Assembly (NCBI GenBank): GCA_964461335.1
Contig: CAYWTY010000028.1
Coordinates: 1 to 20,127, forward strand
Direction of reading: 5' to 3'
From: JAKJBL01 sp964461335
Lineage (GTDB): Bacteria > Bacillota > Clostridia > Christensenellales > CAG-138
Length of the DNA: 20,127 nucleotides
The notes beneath the pieces are model-generated. The model saw nothing but the letters and a program-made list of their open reading frames with translations. It ran no database searches and was not told where the DNA came from. How positions within the stretch are numbered: the first letter of the stretch is position 1; each line of letters opens with the position of its first letter. Below, in pieces: positions 1 through 7,973 of this stretch. A program made the position numbers and the translations under genes.

Positions 1-150
1 CGGGGGTTTTCTCTTGCTTCTTTCTGTTACCTATGTAGTGTATCTCAACATATTTTTAGAATTATTGTAACTTCTAACGTCACAGACTATAGCAGCAGGC
101 AAAATATCGCTAAAATGTACAAACTCTCACTTCTTCTCTCTTAGTTATCT

Positions 151-159
151 ATTATAGCA
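151..159 (-). promoter_or_regulatory. Candidate extended -10 promoter reading out of the window
   Basis: On the minus strand a perfect TATAAT is preceded by TGC, which makes an extended -10 element just after the stop codon of the HIT gene. No good -35 box is present, which extended -10 promoters tolerate. It would start a transcript running leftwards out of the window. In many Firmicutes rpsU follows this gene cluster, so that is a guess for the target. No gene can be supported in bases 1-150 and no terminator is visible after the HIT gene. Confidence 0.4.
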
Positions 160-504
160 TCAACCCGGAGGCCACGCCATAGGCCTGCCCCCCAAGATGT
201 GCATATGCATGTGCATCACGGTTTGACCGCCGTCAGCTCCGGTATTTAGAACTAGGCGGAACCCATTATTTACTAGACCTAGTTCAAGGGCAAGGTCTTG
301 TGCAACATGAAACAAGTGACATATGAGCGCATCGTCATCCCTGCTAACCCCTAGAACAGACTCAATATGCTTCTTTGGGATTAGAAGCACGTGTACTGGA
401 GCTTGCTTGTTGATATCATAAAATGCAAGCACTTGCTCATCTTCATAAACCTTTTTGCTTGGAATAGTTCCATCTGCAATTTTGCAAAACAAACAATCGT
501 CCAT
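160..504 (-). CDS. HIT family (HINT-type) purine nucleoside phosphoramidase
   Basis: A 114-residue histidine triad protein, the usual length for bacterial HINT. It probably hydrolyses adenosine 5'-phosphoramidates or aminoacyl-AMP in the cytoplasm. The N-terminus has the DCLFCKI signature (residues 3-9) with the CxxC pair often seen in HINT proteins. Near the C-terminus is the catalytic triad motif HxHxHxx (HMHMHIL), followed by the GGR..WPPG ending that is typical of the HINT branch rather than of GalT or Fhit. An AAAGGAGA ribosome binding site sits six bases before the ATG. It is the last gene seen of the minus-strand translation cluster, 27 bases after mtaB, so it is likely cotranscribed. 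The family is certain; the physiological substrate is not known from sequence. Confidence 0.93.
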   Translation of the reverse strand: MDDCLFCKIADGTIPSKKVYEDEQVLAFYDINKQAPVHVLLIPKKHIESVLGVSRDDDALICHLFHVAQDLALELGLVNNGFRLVLNTGADGGQTVMHMHMHILGGRPMAWPPG

Positions 505-531
505 ACTATTCTCCTTTGCATGCCTTATTTT

Positions 532-1815
532 TTAAACACGTTCACCACAAGCTAAAAGCCCTTCAATTGAAACTATCTTTATGTGCACCAACTCTTTTTC
601 CAGCTTCCCTTTGAATTTTACACGGAAGTAGCTGCCCGCATACCCCTCACAAAAACCCATGTGTTCAACCTCTGGTAAAACTACGTGTTTTGACCCGACC
701 TGCTCGTTTAGATAATCTGCTTCGAGCTTTCTTCCCAATTCGAGCAGCCTTTTGGTTCGTTCCGCTTTTATTGATTTTTCAATTTGTGAGGGCATGTTCG
801 CTGCTTCTGTCCCGCTTCTTTGTGAATATGGGAAAACATGAATGCGGGAAAACGCCATTTGTTCAACAAAATTTAGTGTTTGCAGGAAATCGTTTTCTGT
901 TTCACCCGGAAACCCGGTTATTATATCAGTCGTAAGTCCACAGCCAGGGAAAACAGTACGCAACCTTTTTGCAGCTGTCATGTATTCCTCAGGAGTATAC
1001 TTCCTGTTCATGCGCTTTAAAATATCTGCACATCCGCTTTGCAGCGAAAGATGAAAGTGCTCACAGATTTTCCCGCCCTTTATGCTTTCGAGCATTTTCA
1101 CAAAGCCAGTATCTATTAGGGACGGGTCAAGTGAACCGAGCCGAACACGCCCAATCCCTGGAACTGAAGCTGCATAGCAAACTGCATCTGAGAGTTTTGG
1201 CGTATCGATTAAATCTTTCCCATAGCTCATAAGATGAATACCGGTTAGCACAACTTCTTGAACACCTGTTTCGCCCAAGTTATTCAACTCTTCCTTAACT
1301 TGCGAAAATGGCTTAGAGTGAACAGGCCCGCGCACAAAAGGGATTATGCAATAACTGCAATAACGGTCGCAGCCATCCTGGATTTTTAACTGGACGCGTG
1401 TCCTTTCGCCTTTAACAACAGGAAGCTCTTCAAAAAGGCGAGCATCACGAATGCTGTTTACAATAATCTTTTGTTTTTCCAAGCCTTTGACTAACTGTGG
1501 AAGCTGGTTTTTATATTGCGTACCTATAACTAAATGTACTCCGGCCAGATTCTTAATTTCTTCGGGCGCTCGTTGGGCATAGCAGCCAACTACTATAATT
1601 AAGGCGTTCGGGTTAGTTGAGTGTGCTCGAGCAATTATTTGGCGTGATTTGCTATCGCTCATCTGAGTTACTGTGCATGTATTTACAACATAAATATCTG
1701 CAAAAGCAGCAAACGGAACACTTTCATACCCATCATTTTCAAATAATAGACGAATGGAATCTGTTTCCTGCTGGTTTACTTTACAACCAAGCGTATAAAA
1801 TGCAATTCGCGGCAA
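532..1815 (-). CDS. mtaB: tRNA (N6-threonylcarbamoyladenosine(37)-C2)-methylthiotransferase MtaB
   Basis: A radical-SAM methylthiotransferase that converts t6A37 to ms2t6A37 in ANN-decoding tRNAs. From the TTG start it has 427 residues. The N-terminal UPF0004 domain carries Cys11 (in TLGCKVNQ), Cys47 (NTCTVT) and Cys78 (VGCYAQR), which ligate the auxiliary cluster. The radical-SAM motif CxxxCxxC is Cys149, Cys153 and Cys156 (GCDRYCSYCIIPF). A TRAM domain ends the protein. The TLGCKVNQ signature is typical of MtaB rather than MiaB or RimO. I chose TTG at 1815 because a GAGGTG ribosome binding site lies four bases upstream and because family members begin close to the IAFYTLGCK stretch. In-frame ATG at 1833 is the alternative; the frame is open to 1860. 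The start lies one base beyond the rsmE stop, which suggests translational coupling. Confidence 0.95.
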   Translation of the reverse strand: MPRIAFYTLGCKVNQQETDSIRLLFENDGYESVPFAAFADIYVVNTCTVTQMSDSKSRQIIARAHSTNPNALIIVVGCYAQRAPEEIKNLAGVHLVIGTQYKNQLPQLVKGLEKQKIIVNSIRDARLFEELPVVKGERTRVQLKIQDGCDRYCSYCIIPFVRGPVHSKPFSQVKEELNNLGETGVQEVVLTGIHLMSYGKDLIDTPKLSDAVCYAASVPGIGRVRLGSLDPSLIDTGFVKMLESIKGGKICEHFHLSLQSGCADILKRMNRKYTPEEYMTAAKRLRTVFPGCGLTTDIITGFPGETENDFLQTLNFVEQMAFSRIHVFPYSQRSGTEAANMPSQIEKSIKAERTKRLLELGRKLEADYLNEQVGSKHVVLPEVEHMGFCEGYAGSYFRVKFKGKLEKELVHIKIVSIEGLLACGERV

Positions 1816-1816
1816 A

Positions 1817-2539
1817 TTACACCTCAAGCTCATACAGCACCATTGCAAGCATAGCTGCACCTGCGGTTTCTGTGCGGAGTATTCGCGGCCCTAATGTAAC
1901 GGATTTTGCCCCATCGGCACATATGTGCTCAGCTTCATCTGCAGTGAACCCGCCTTCAGGGCCTATTATTATCGCAATCTCCATTGCAGAACTGTTGCTA
2001 AGCGCGGTTTTAAGCGTGGTTTGCTTCTCTTCCTCATATGCAAACAAGGTAAGCTCGTACTTAGAAAAGACACATGCTTTAAGGGGTATTAGCGGTAATA
2101 CATCAGGGACTATACACCTTCTTGACTGTTTGGCTGCCTCATGAGCTATGCGAAGGAAGCGCGTATGCTTCTGCTCATATTCTGATGCAGGCCGAGCAAC
2201 ACAACGTTCGGTTATAATAGGTACAATTGAGCTAATGCCAAGCTCCACACATTTTTGAATGATACTGTCCATCTTCCCCGCCTTTGGCAGGGCTTGAAAT
2301 AGCGTAACCCTATGCTTTGGCTCTGTATTACATGTTCTGGAGTCAAGTATCTCTAAGTAGACAGCCAATTTATCTAAATTTTTTATGCGAGCCGAGTATT
2401 CAAGCGGCTGCCCGTCGCACAATGTAATTATATCACCTTGCCTAAGACGCAACACTCGTGAAATATGGTGCAGCTGAGCACCCGCAATACAAATTTCTTC
2501 ACCTATAACCGGGGTGCTATCAACAAAAAAGCGGTGCAC
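1817..2539 (-). CDS. rsmE: 16S rRNA (uracil(1498)-N(3))-methyltransferase RsmE
   Basis: A 240-residue SPOUT-class methyltransferase that makes m3U1498 in helix 44 of 16S rRNA, using SAM. The N-terminal PUA-like part contains HHISRVLRL (24-32). The catalytic part has ALPKAGKMDSIIQKCVELG (83-101), RIAHEAAKQSRR (130-141), the SAM-binding IIGPEGGFT (191-199) and the trefoil-knot loop LGPRILRTETA (216-226). The length is normal. Translation starts at GTG, with AGGAGG nine bases upstream; that ribosome binding site contains the TAG stop codon of prmA, so the two genes are probably coupled. The 3' end in turn supplies the ribosome binding site for mtaB. The order prmA-rsmE-mtaB is conserved widely in Firmicutes. 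Confidence 0.96.
   Translation of the reverse strand: MHRFFVDSTPVIGEEICIAGAQLHHISRVLRLRQGDIITLCDGQPLEYSARIKNLDKLAVYLEILDSRTCNTEPKHRVTLFQALPKAGKMDSIIQKCVELGISSIVPIITERCVARPASEYEQKHTRFLRIAHEAAKQSRRCIVPDVLPLIPLKACVFSKYELTLFAYEEEKQTTLKTALSNSSAMEIAIIIGPEGGFTADEAEHICADGAKSVTLGPRILRTETAGAAMLAMVLYELEV
1820..1825 (-). promoter_or_regulatory. Ribosome binding site that decides the mtaB start (inside rsmE)
   Basis: The sequence GAGGTG on the minus strand forms the penultimate codons of rsmE (Glu-Val before TAA) and is followed after four bases (TAAT) by TTG, in frame with mtaB. It is the only good Shine-Dalgarno near this start, so it favours the TTG at 1815 over the ATG at 1833, which has no comparable site. 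Confidence 0.6.
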
Positions 2540-2548
2540 GCTTTCCTC

Positions 2549-3550
2549 CTAAATACGTTTAAAAAGTAAGGCAACCCAAACTGTATCATCTTTATTTACT
2601 TGTTGCGAATGTTTTTCTGCCTCAAGGAGAAAGCCGACTTTTGCAAGCTCTGCTTTCACCTCATCAGCGCGTTCATATATTATCCCAGAACATAGGAACA
2701 GACATCCCTGACGAACATAATTAAACGCCTGCTGTTTGAGTGAAATTATAACATCAGCCACTATATTAGCTACTACTATATCATAATTGTCTGAAATCTG
2801 TTTTTTTAGGTTTTCATCTGAAAGTATGTTGCCGGATTTCGTTTCGCATTGATTAGAAGTAATGCTATTTAAGACTAGATTACCTTTTGTTACCTCTATT
2901 GCTAGAGGGTCAATATCAACACAAAGTGCATATTGAGCACCAAGCAGCAAAGCCGCTATTGCAAGGATACCGCTGCCGCAGCCAAGGTCGAGTATTCTAT
3001 CTCCAGGCTGCACTTTACTATCAAGAAATTCAAGACACAACTGGGTAGTGCTATGATTGCCCGTTCCAAAAGCCATGCCAGGATCAATCTTGAGAATGTT
3101 TCGCCCGGCTGTTTGTTCTGCTGTAAGTGTGTCGCTTTCCCATACTGGAGAGATGAGAAGCTTCTCCCCAACCGGTATAGGTTTATAGTATTGCTTCCAG
3201 GTGTTTGCCCAATCTTCTTCATCAATAATACTTTCACGTATTAAGAGCGAACCCATATCAAAGTTTAAGTTAAGTTTCCTTAGGCGTTCGATCGAATTTT
3301 TTGCTGCACAAAGCTTAGCGTTGTTTTCAGGGATATCAGCTAAGTAAGCCTTAACACAAGGTCCGCTTTCAGGTGCAAGGGAGAATGCGTCCGCATAGTC
3401 CCACTGCGCTTTTTTAGTTTCAAGAAATGCAGAAATCCGTTCTTTGCTTTCTTCCAAGGCCACTTGTTCTAAGCCTGCAACACTTAGTGCCCCGCAAACA
3501 ATTTCTAAACCCCCATCAGTTGTATATACAGTTAATTCAATCCACTTCAT
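2549..3550 (-). CDS. prmA: Ribosomal protein L11 methyltransferase PrmA
   Basis: A 333-residue SAM-dependent enzyme that trimethylates ribosomal protein L11 at lysines and the N-terminus. The N-terminal substrate-recognition domain covers about residues 1-130 (EEDWANTWKQYYKPI at 111-125 is typical). The linker motif DPGMAFGTGNHST is at 156-168, followed by the Rossmann-fold SAM site LDLGCGSGILAIAA (187-200), the acidic VDIDPLA (211-217) and the NIVADV active-site loop that matches the family's NI(L/V)A motif. The length is slightly above the usual 290-315. No strong ribosome binding site precedes the ATG. It is nine bases upstream of rsmE and 65 bases downstream of the VanW-type gene; in many Firmicutes dnaJ precedes prmA, so the VanW-type neighbour is a local variation. 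Confidence 0.96.
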   Translation of the reverse strand: MKWIELTVYTTDGGLEIVCGALSVAGLEQVALEESKERISAFLETKKAQWDYADAFSLAPESGPCVKAYLADIPENNAKLCAAKNSIERLRKLNLNFDMGSLLIRESIIDEEDWANTWKQYYKPIPVGEKLLISPVWESDTLTAEQTAGRNILKIDPGMAFGTGNHSTTQLCLEFLDSKVQPGDRILDLGCGSGILAIAALLLGAQYALCVDIDPLAIEVTKGNLVLNSITSNQCETKSGNILSDENLKKQISDNYDIVVANIVADVIISLKQQAFNYVRQGCLFLCSGIIYERADEVKAELAKVGFLLEAEKHSQQVNKDDTVWVALLFKRI

Positions 3551-3592
3551 ATGTCTGTTTAAAAATTATTACCGAAACTCTTCCGCCAGCAT

Positions 3593-3611
3593 ATGCTTAA
3601 AACCTAAGCAT
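3593..3611 (-). other. Short hairpin between the VanW-type gene and prmA
   Basis: A perfect seven-base inverted repeat (ATGCTTA / TAAGCAT) with a five-base loop lies just after the stop codon of the VanW-type gene. There is no run of T after it on the minus strand, so it is more likely an mRNA 3'-end stabiliser or attenuating hairpin than a full terminator. Readthrough into prmA is therefore possible. Confidence 0.4.
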
Positions 3612-3615
3612 TGGG

Positions 3616-5337
3616 TTAATCCAATGTCTGACTATTATCAGTTAAGTCATCCTGATCCTGCACCCCTACAATAGGAACTGCACCCAAGGGTACAGGGGTC
3701 GTCATCGGGTCGCCCGTGCCAATGTGAATCTCGGCCTCGTTTCCATTATATTTGTCTTCGTATAAATACTCGGAACTATCCAGTTTTCCGTTTATATATT
3801 TATCTCTATATGCTTTAGCAATAAACCCATCACGCGCCTTAACTAATTCAAGCTGATATCCTATGGGAATAGCTGGGTCATCCTTATATTTTGGTTCGAT
3901 GCGAGGAATTACTTCAATCACTTCACTGCGTGTTTTATAGGTAACACCTTCTGGCAAAGGTCTGCCAAAGAGTGAAACAGTTACATTCAGATGGCGGCTG
4001 CTTTTAGGGTCGGGTGTAATATATATAAAGATATAAAGCGGAGCTTCAGTATCATTCAAAAACTTTAAATCAATGCCGCTTGTGTCTACAGTTGCATCAA
4101 GCGCTTTTGGCACATAGTCAGAAGGAATGGAATGCTTTTTTCTATCTGTAACGGGAATCCTCCCACTTAGCAGCGCATTGTAAAGCGTAGTGCTGACTTG
4201 GCATATGCCGCCGCCTGCCTGCAAGGTATATTCCTTGCCACCGCTTATTCCATTTGCCTCTTTCCAGCCTTCCGATTTTGTCCTTGGGCCAACCCAGCCA
4301 TTAAAGCTCCATTCCTCACCTTGCTGCACTGTATAACAATTGATGCGGTCTGCAGCCTTTTGTATATTGAATACGCGGTTCTTAACAACTTGATCCGAAC
4401 TGCTGCGCGCAAATCGTGTGGTGAACGAGGATATATACTCAGTATTGGCCATTATAAAATCCAATTTGAGCGAAGGAGGGATATATTCCAGGGTTGGGGT
4501 TATTATTTGCTGATAATGTCTCTCTTTTAAAGCCGCCTCAAAGCTGTCTGCTGTACTTTCCAGATTTAAGTTGTATCCATTTTGCCCTTCTGCAGGTGTA
4601 AAGACAGGCTTATTACCCTCCCCGAGTTCAGGGATTGCATACGGCTCAATTGGAGCATTGCTTATTTCAGGGGCAAGCGTGTTTAGGCGTTTAATCAGAG
4701 CTGTACGCTCTGCTTTTAACTCCACAGAAAAAGATTTATCATCTTCCGTTTCTGAATCTTTGCTGCCTATGCGCCCAAAAGAAATTGCTTCACTAAGAAC
4801 CTCGTCAAGATTTGACTTCAGGTTCATATCCGCTGCAGTAAAAGCCCAACTGTTCCCCTCGTGTTCCAATGTAATAGAAACGCTTCGAAGCTGTTTTGAT
4901 ACTGCCTGTTCTATAAGCGGACGTGCTTCTTCAATACTTAAAGAGCCAACATCGATACCCTCTATTGTAACCCCGTTTTTAAATCTTCGTATACTTTGCA
5001 GGTATTCAAGCATTGCCGGGTTCTTGTCACTCTTCCCCGAAAAGAGAAGAATTCCAGCAACCACAAGAAGCAAGCTGCCAAAGACTATTACTAAAACTCG
5101 AAGTAATTGCTGCAGCGCACCAGGTTTGCGTCTGCGTTTTTGTGAGTTTGCGCTTGCGCCTGTCTTTGCATAACGATTAGAAGCTGCTTCCTGCCCTGAT
5201 GTTCGGCTCTTAGAGCTGCCTGATTTCGCATGGGTGACTGAAGCGCTTGAGGCAGGCCTTTTCATATAATTTGGCAGCTGCGGCCCCCTATCTTTCGGAG
5301 CATTTGCGCGACTTCCTCTTGGCCTGCTTTGTTCCAT
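3616..5337 (-). CDS. VanW family protein with peptidoglycan-binding-like and G5-like domains (YoaR type)
   Basis: A 573-residue single-pass membrane protein acting at the cell wall. Residues 1-75 form a Ser/Lys/Arg-rich, probably disordered cytoplasmic tail; residues 80-99 are the transmembrane helix. The extracellular part begins with a putative peptidoglycan-binding repeat (PF12229-like; GVTIEGIDVGSLSIEEA at about 122-138). The VanW domain follows at about 300-440, with FNIQKAADRIN, EEWSFNGWVGPRT and the conserved GGGICQVSTTLYNA. A G5-like segment (RDGFIAKAYRDKYINGK) lies near the C-terminus. A good AAAGGAG site precedes the ATG. VanW was named from vancomycin clusters but is a common wall protein in Gram-positives; the context shows no van genes, so resistance should not be inferred. 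The exact role is unknown. The long basic tail could interact with nucleic acid or lipids, which is only a guess. Confidence 0.9.
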   Translation of the reverse strand: MEQSRPRGSRANAPKDRGPQLPNYMKRPASSASVTHAKSGSSKSRTSGQEAASNRYAKTGASANSQKRRRKPGALQQLLRVLVIVFGSLLLVVAGILLFSGKSDKNPAMLEYLQSIRRFKNGVTIEGIDVGSLSIEEARPLIEQAVSKQLRSVSITLEHEGNSWAFTAADMNLKSNLDEVLSEAISFGRIGSKDSETEDDKSFSVELKAERTALIKRLNTLAPEISNAPIEPYAIPELGEGNKPVFTPAEGQNGYNLNLESTADSFEAALKERHYQQIITPTLEYIPPSLKLDFIMANTEYISSFTTRFARSSSDQVVKNRVFNIQKAADRINCYTVQQGEEWSFNGWVGPRTKSEGWKEANGISGGKEYTLQAGGGICQVSTTLYNALLSGRIPVTDRKKHSIPSDYVPKALDATVDTSGIDLKFLNDTEAPLYIFIYITPDPKSSRHLNVTVSLFGRPLPEGVTYKTRSEVIEVIPRIEPKYKDDPAIPIGYQLELVKARDGFIAKAYRDKYINGKLDSSEYLYEDKYNGNEAEIHIGTGDPMTTPVPLGAVPIVGVQDQDDLTDNSQTLD

Positions 5338-5391
5338 TTAAAACTCCTTTTCAGGGACTTTCGCTTACCAGTACCATCCCTAGCGTTATTC

Positions 5392-5421
5392 ATTATACAC
5401 TAATCCTAAATCTGCCCGCAA
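5392..5421 (-). promoter_or_regulatory. Candidate promoter of the VanW-type gene
   Basis: A perfect -10 TATAAT (5397-5392) lies 55 bases upstream of the start codon. The -35 is poor (TTGCGG, 18-base spacer). It sits in the divergent region between the VanW-type gene and trmL. Confidence 0.45.
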
Positions 5422-5458
5422 GCATACTTGGAGCTGAACGTCAATGTTTTGAAAATGT

Positions 5459-5486
5459 TTGCAAATTCTAAACCGCATGCTAAAAT
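5459..5486 (+). promoter_or_regulatory. Candidate extended -10 promoter of trmL
   Basis: TTGCAA, a 16-base spacer and TAAAAT, with TGC directly before the -10 (an extended -10 element). It is about 95 bases upstream of the trmL start and faces away from the VanW-type promoter. Confidence 0.5.
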
Positions 5487-5581
5487 AGGAATGATTTTAA
5501 ATAGCGCTTGTTTCAAACGAAGCCCTTAGCTTTTAGAAATCTGCTTTATTAAGAAGCTAATGAATTTTTTAAGTAGTGCAT

Positions 5582-6043
5582 ATGTTCAATATTGTTTTAG
5601 TTGAGCCTGAGATACCACAAAATACGGGTAATGTTTCAAGGACTTGCGCTGTAACCGGAAGCCCGCTGCACCTCGTGCGCCCGCTTGGCTTTAGCATTAC
5701 TGATAAACACCTAAAGCGTGCTGGACTTGACTACTGGGAATACCTTGACCTTACCTATTACGAAAGCTTTTTCGAACTTGAACATAAATACACTGATTGC
5801 AGGTTTTTACTTTGCTCAACTCATGGTCTTATGCAATATCAAAATGCACAATATAAGCCAGGCGATTTCCTTGTTTTTGGTAAGGAAACTGCAGGTCTTC
5901 CTAAAGCGCTGCTAGAGAAGTATGCAAAAGACACAGTGCGTATCCCAATGTGTGATGGGTTCCGCTCACTAAACCTATCAAATGCGGTTTCTATTATACT
6001 TTATGAGGCACTTAGACAAACTGGGTTTATTGGGATGACATAA
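5582..6043 (+). CDS. trmL: tRNA (cytidine/uridine(34)-2'-O)-methyltransferase TrmL
   Basis: A 153-residue SPOUT methyltransferase of the TrmL/YibK/CspR type, which 2'-O-methylates the wobble base 34 of tRNA-Leu isoacceptors. The three SPOUT motifs are clear: EPEIPQNTGNVSRTC at the N-terminus, LVFGKETAGLP in the middle, and IPMCDGFRSLNLSNAVSIILYE at the C-terminal knot. The length is normal for this minimal single-domain family. The ATG at 5582 gives MFNIVLVEPEIPQN, the family's normal N-terminus; an in-frame GTG two codons upstream (5576) is also possible. Neither has a strong ribosome binding site. It stands divergent to a cluster holding three other rRNA, tRNA or ribosomal-protein methylation genes. 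Confidence 0.95.
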   Translation: MFNIVLVEPEIPQNTGNVSRTCAVTGSPLHLVRPLGFSITDKHLKRAGLDYWEYLDLTYYESFFELEHKYTDCRFLLCSTHGLMQYQNAQYKPGDFLVFGKETAGLPKALLEKYAKDTVRIPMCDGFRSLNLSNAVSIILYEALRQTGFIGMT

Positions 6044-6056
6044 GGTTCTTGGAATT

Positions 6057-6085
6057 TTGTCTTGCACCCCAAACAATGATATACT
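6057..6085 (+). promoter_or_regulatory. Candidate promoter of the beta-propeller gene
   Basis: TTGTCT, a 17-base spacer and TATACT, with TGA directly before the -10. It is in the 95-base gap between trmL and the next gene, so that gene can be transcribed on its own. Confidence 0.5.
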
Positions 6086-6138
6086 TTAGAGCAAATCAGT
6101 GCGTATGATTATGTTCATTTTATTAAAGGAATCAGACA

Positions 6139-7893
6139 ATGAAAGAAACAAATAGCCTTCGCAAGCTGCTTCGCATTACAATTTTGGCATTACTACTATT
6201 TGGCGTCATTATTCTCGGGTTTCTTGTTTTTTATGAACCCAGCAAACAAAAGCCCGAACAACTGCCAAACAGCACCTCGACTTTGCCTACGCCGCTAGCA
6301 AGCACCCCTACACCGGTTCCTACGCCTACACCCATGCCTACACCTTACTTTTATACGCCTGCTGCCTCAGATTCCTCCAACCCTAAAGACTTTGGTTATA
6401 AGAGGGAACTTGAATTTAATGGCAGCCGCATAGATAGCTTTTCGCGTAATCTGCCCTTGCAGTTTCAAGATGCAGAGGAATATGCTGCACTTGAAGGCGT
6501 GTTAACTTTTAGAGGGAATAACTACAGAAATAGTGCAAGCTATGGCATCACAAATGTTTCTATTAAAAAATTGAACCATGTGTGGACTGTTGAAACCGGC
6601 AGCATGGCTAAGGGTATAAGCGGTGATGGTTCTTGGACAGGCAGCGGGTGGGTCGGCCAACCCCTAATCGTGCGCTGGCCAAACAGCACAAAACAAATTA
6701 TGAATTTGTACGAATCTGCCAAAGGCAAGGAGCACCTTGTTGAGGTTATTCTTGCTACAATGGATGGCAATGTTTACTTTACTGACCTTGAAACGGGTGA
6801 GCCGACCCGTGATAAACTACGCATCGGAATGCCATTTAAAGGTGCAGGTTCACTTGACCCGCGCGGTTACCCAATTTTATACTTGGGCTCAGGCGATGGC
6901 TATAATGATGATAAGCACGATACCCGGGCGCTTATTTACTCGCTTATCGATTTTTCGCGCTTATTTGAATTTGGCAAAAGGAAAGACCCTTTTGCGCTTA
7001 GAAGCTGGCACGCATATGACAGCGCACCTTTAATAAACAAAGAAGCTGATTTACTCATTTACCCAGGCGAAAACGGTATCATTTATACCATGAAGCTCAA
7101 CACAAACTATAATGAAGCAGAAGGAACACTTAGCGTAGAACCCTCAGAGGTTTTAAAGTACAGGTATTTTGCAGACCGCACAGGCGAGAGTAAATACTGG
7201 CTTGGATATGAAGGCAGCGCAGCAGCATGGGGCTCGTACATTTATCTGCCTGATAATGCAGGCTTAATGCAATGCATAGACCTAAACACCATGGATATTG
7301 TATGGGTGCAGGATACATGGGACGATACTAATGGTTCTCCAGTGCTTGAAGTTATTCCAGATGAACACACAGCTTACCTCTATATAGGCACTTCACTTCA
7401 TTATAAAGCAAACAGTGAAGGCAAGGGTAAAGTAGCATTATTTAAAATTGATGCAGCAACAGGGAAAATCCTTTGGGAACACGAGCGAAATGTGCGCACA
7501 GTTTCAGGTGTTTCTGGCGGGGTGCAAGCAACTGCTCTGCTTGGGCAGGGCGCAATTAATGACCTTGTTATAGTTCCATTTGCGCGAACTCCAAGCACCT
7601 CAAACGGCATGTTGGTTGCCATTGACAAATATACAGGTATTGAAAGATGGTCGTTTGAGCTTGAAGCTTATGCGTGGAGTTCGCCATTGGCAATATATGA
7701 TGCGCAGGGAAACGCGTATATCATCCAAGCGGATACAAGGGGGCATATCTACTTGCTTGATGGGAAGAACGGCGAGCTGCTCGACACTTTATTTTTCGAG
7801 AATAATAACTTCGAAGCTTCACCTGCTGCATATGGAAACACAATTGTCATCGGTTCACGCGCAGCCAAAATATATGGCATTAAAATAAGCTGA
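6139..7893 (+). CDS. Membrane-anchored PQQ-like beta-propeller protein with a Pro-Thr stalk
   Basis: A 584-residue surface protein. Residues 1-11 are a short basic cytoplasmic end, 12-32 a single transmembrane helix (uncleaved anchor), and about 45-75 a low-complexity Pro/Thr spacer of repeated TP units. The rest is an extracellular domain with repeated beta-propeller blades: phrases such as TMDGNVYFTDLETGEPTRD, NAGLMQCIDLNTMDIVW, FKIDAATGKILWEHER, VAIDKYTGIERWSFELE and HIYLLDGKNGELL are blade ends of the PQQ/BamB repeat type. A GVLTFRGNNYRNSASYG motif (about 120-136) opens the domain. I see no catalytic motif for a quinoprotein dehydrogenase, so binding or scaffolding is more likely than PQQ chemistry. 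AAAGGA precedes the ATG. The gene is monocistronic or follows trmL. Function unknown. Confidence 0.85.
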   Translation: MKETNSLRKLLRITILALLLFGVIILGFLVFYEPSKQKPEQLPNSTSTLPTPLASTPTPVPTPTPMPTPYFYTPAASDSSNPKDFGYKRELEFNGSRIDSFSRNLPLQFQDAEEYAALEGVLTFRGNNYRNSASYGITNVSIKKLNHVWTVETGSMAKGISGDGSWTGSGWVGQPLIVRWPNSTKQIMNLYESAKGKEHLVEVILATMDGNVYFTDLETGEPTRDKLRIGMPFKGAGSLDPRGYPILYLGSGDGYNDDKHDTRALIYSLIDFSRLFEFGKRKDPFALRSWHAYDSAPLINKEADLLIYPGENGIIYTMKLNTNYNEAEGTLSVEPSEVLKYRYFADRTGESKYWLGYEGSAAAWGSYIYLPDNAGLMQCIDLNTMDIVWVQDTWDDTNGSPVLEVIPDEHTAYLYIGTSLHYKANSEGKGKVALFKIDAATGKILWEHERNVRTVSGVSGGVQATALLGQGAINDLVIVPFARTPSTSNGMLVAIDKYTGIERWSFELEAYAWSSPLAIYDAQGNAYIIQADTRGHIYLLDGKNGELLDTLFFENNNFEASPAAYGNTIVIGSRAAKIYGIKIS

Positions 7894-7930
7894 CAACTAC
7901 CTATCGTCATATATTTGTTTCAATAAATCA

Positions 7931-7967
7931 TACTGCCCGGCCTAATCCTTTTGACGGCCGGGCAGTA
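7931..7967. terminator. Bidirectional terminator between the beta-propeller gene and thrS
   Basis: A perfect 12-base-pair GC-rich stem (TACTGCCCGGCC with its complement) and a 13-base loop lie between convergent genes. T-rich but interrupted tracts follow on both strands. The strength of the stem and its location support termination from both sides. Confidence 0.8.
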
Positions 7968-7973
7968 TTTAGT

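Noticed and set aside
1617..2144. Open frame of 175 codons on the plus strand
   Set aside because: It lies antisense across the end of rsmE and the start of mtaB, whose motifs are complete, and it has no family features.
4571..5173. Open frame of 200 codons on the plus strand
   Set aside because: It is antisense to the VanW-type gene, rich in Ser/Arg as expected from a mirror of its codons, with no supported start site.
3616..5337. Vancomycin resistance from the VanW name
   Set aside because: No vanA/B ligase, vanH, vanX or vanRS genes are nearby, and VanW domains are common in sensitive Gram-positives.
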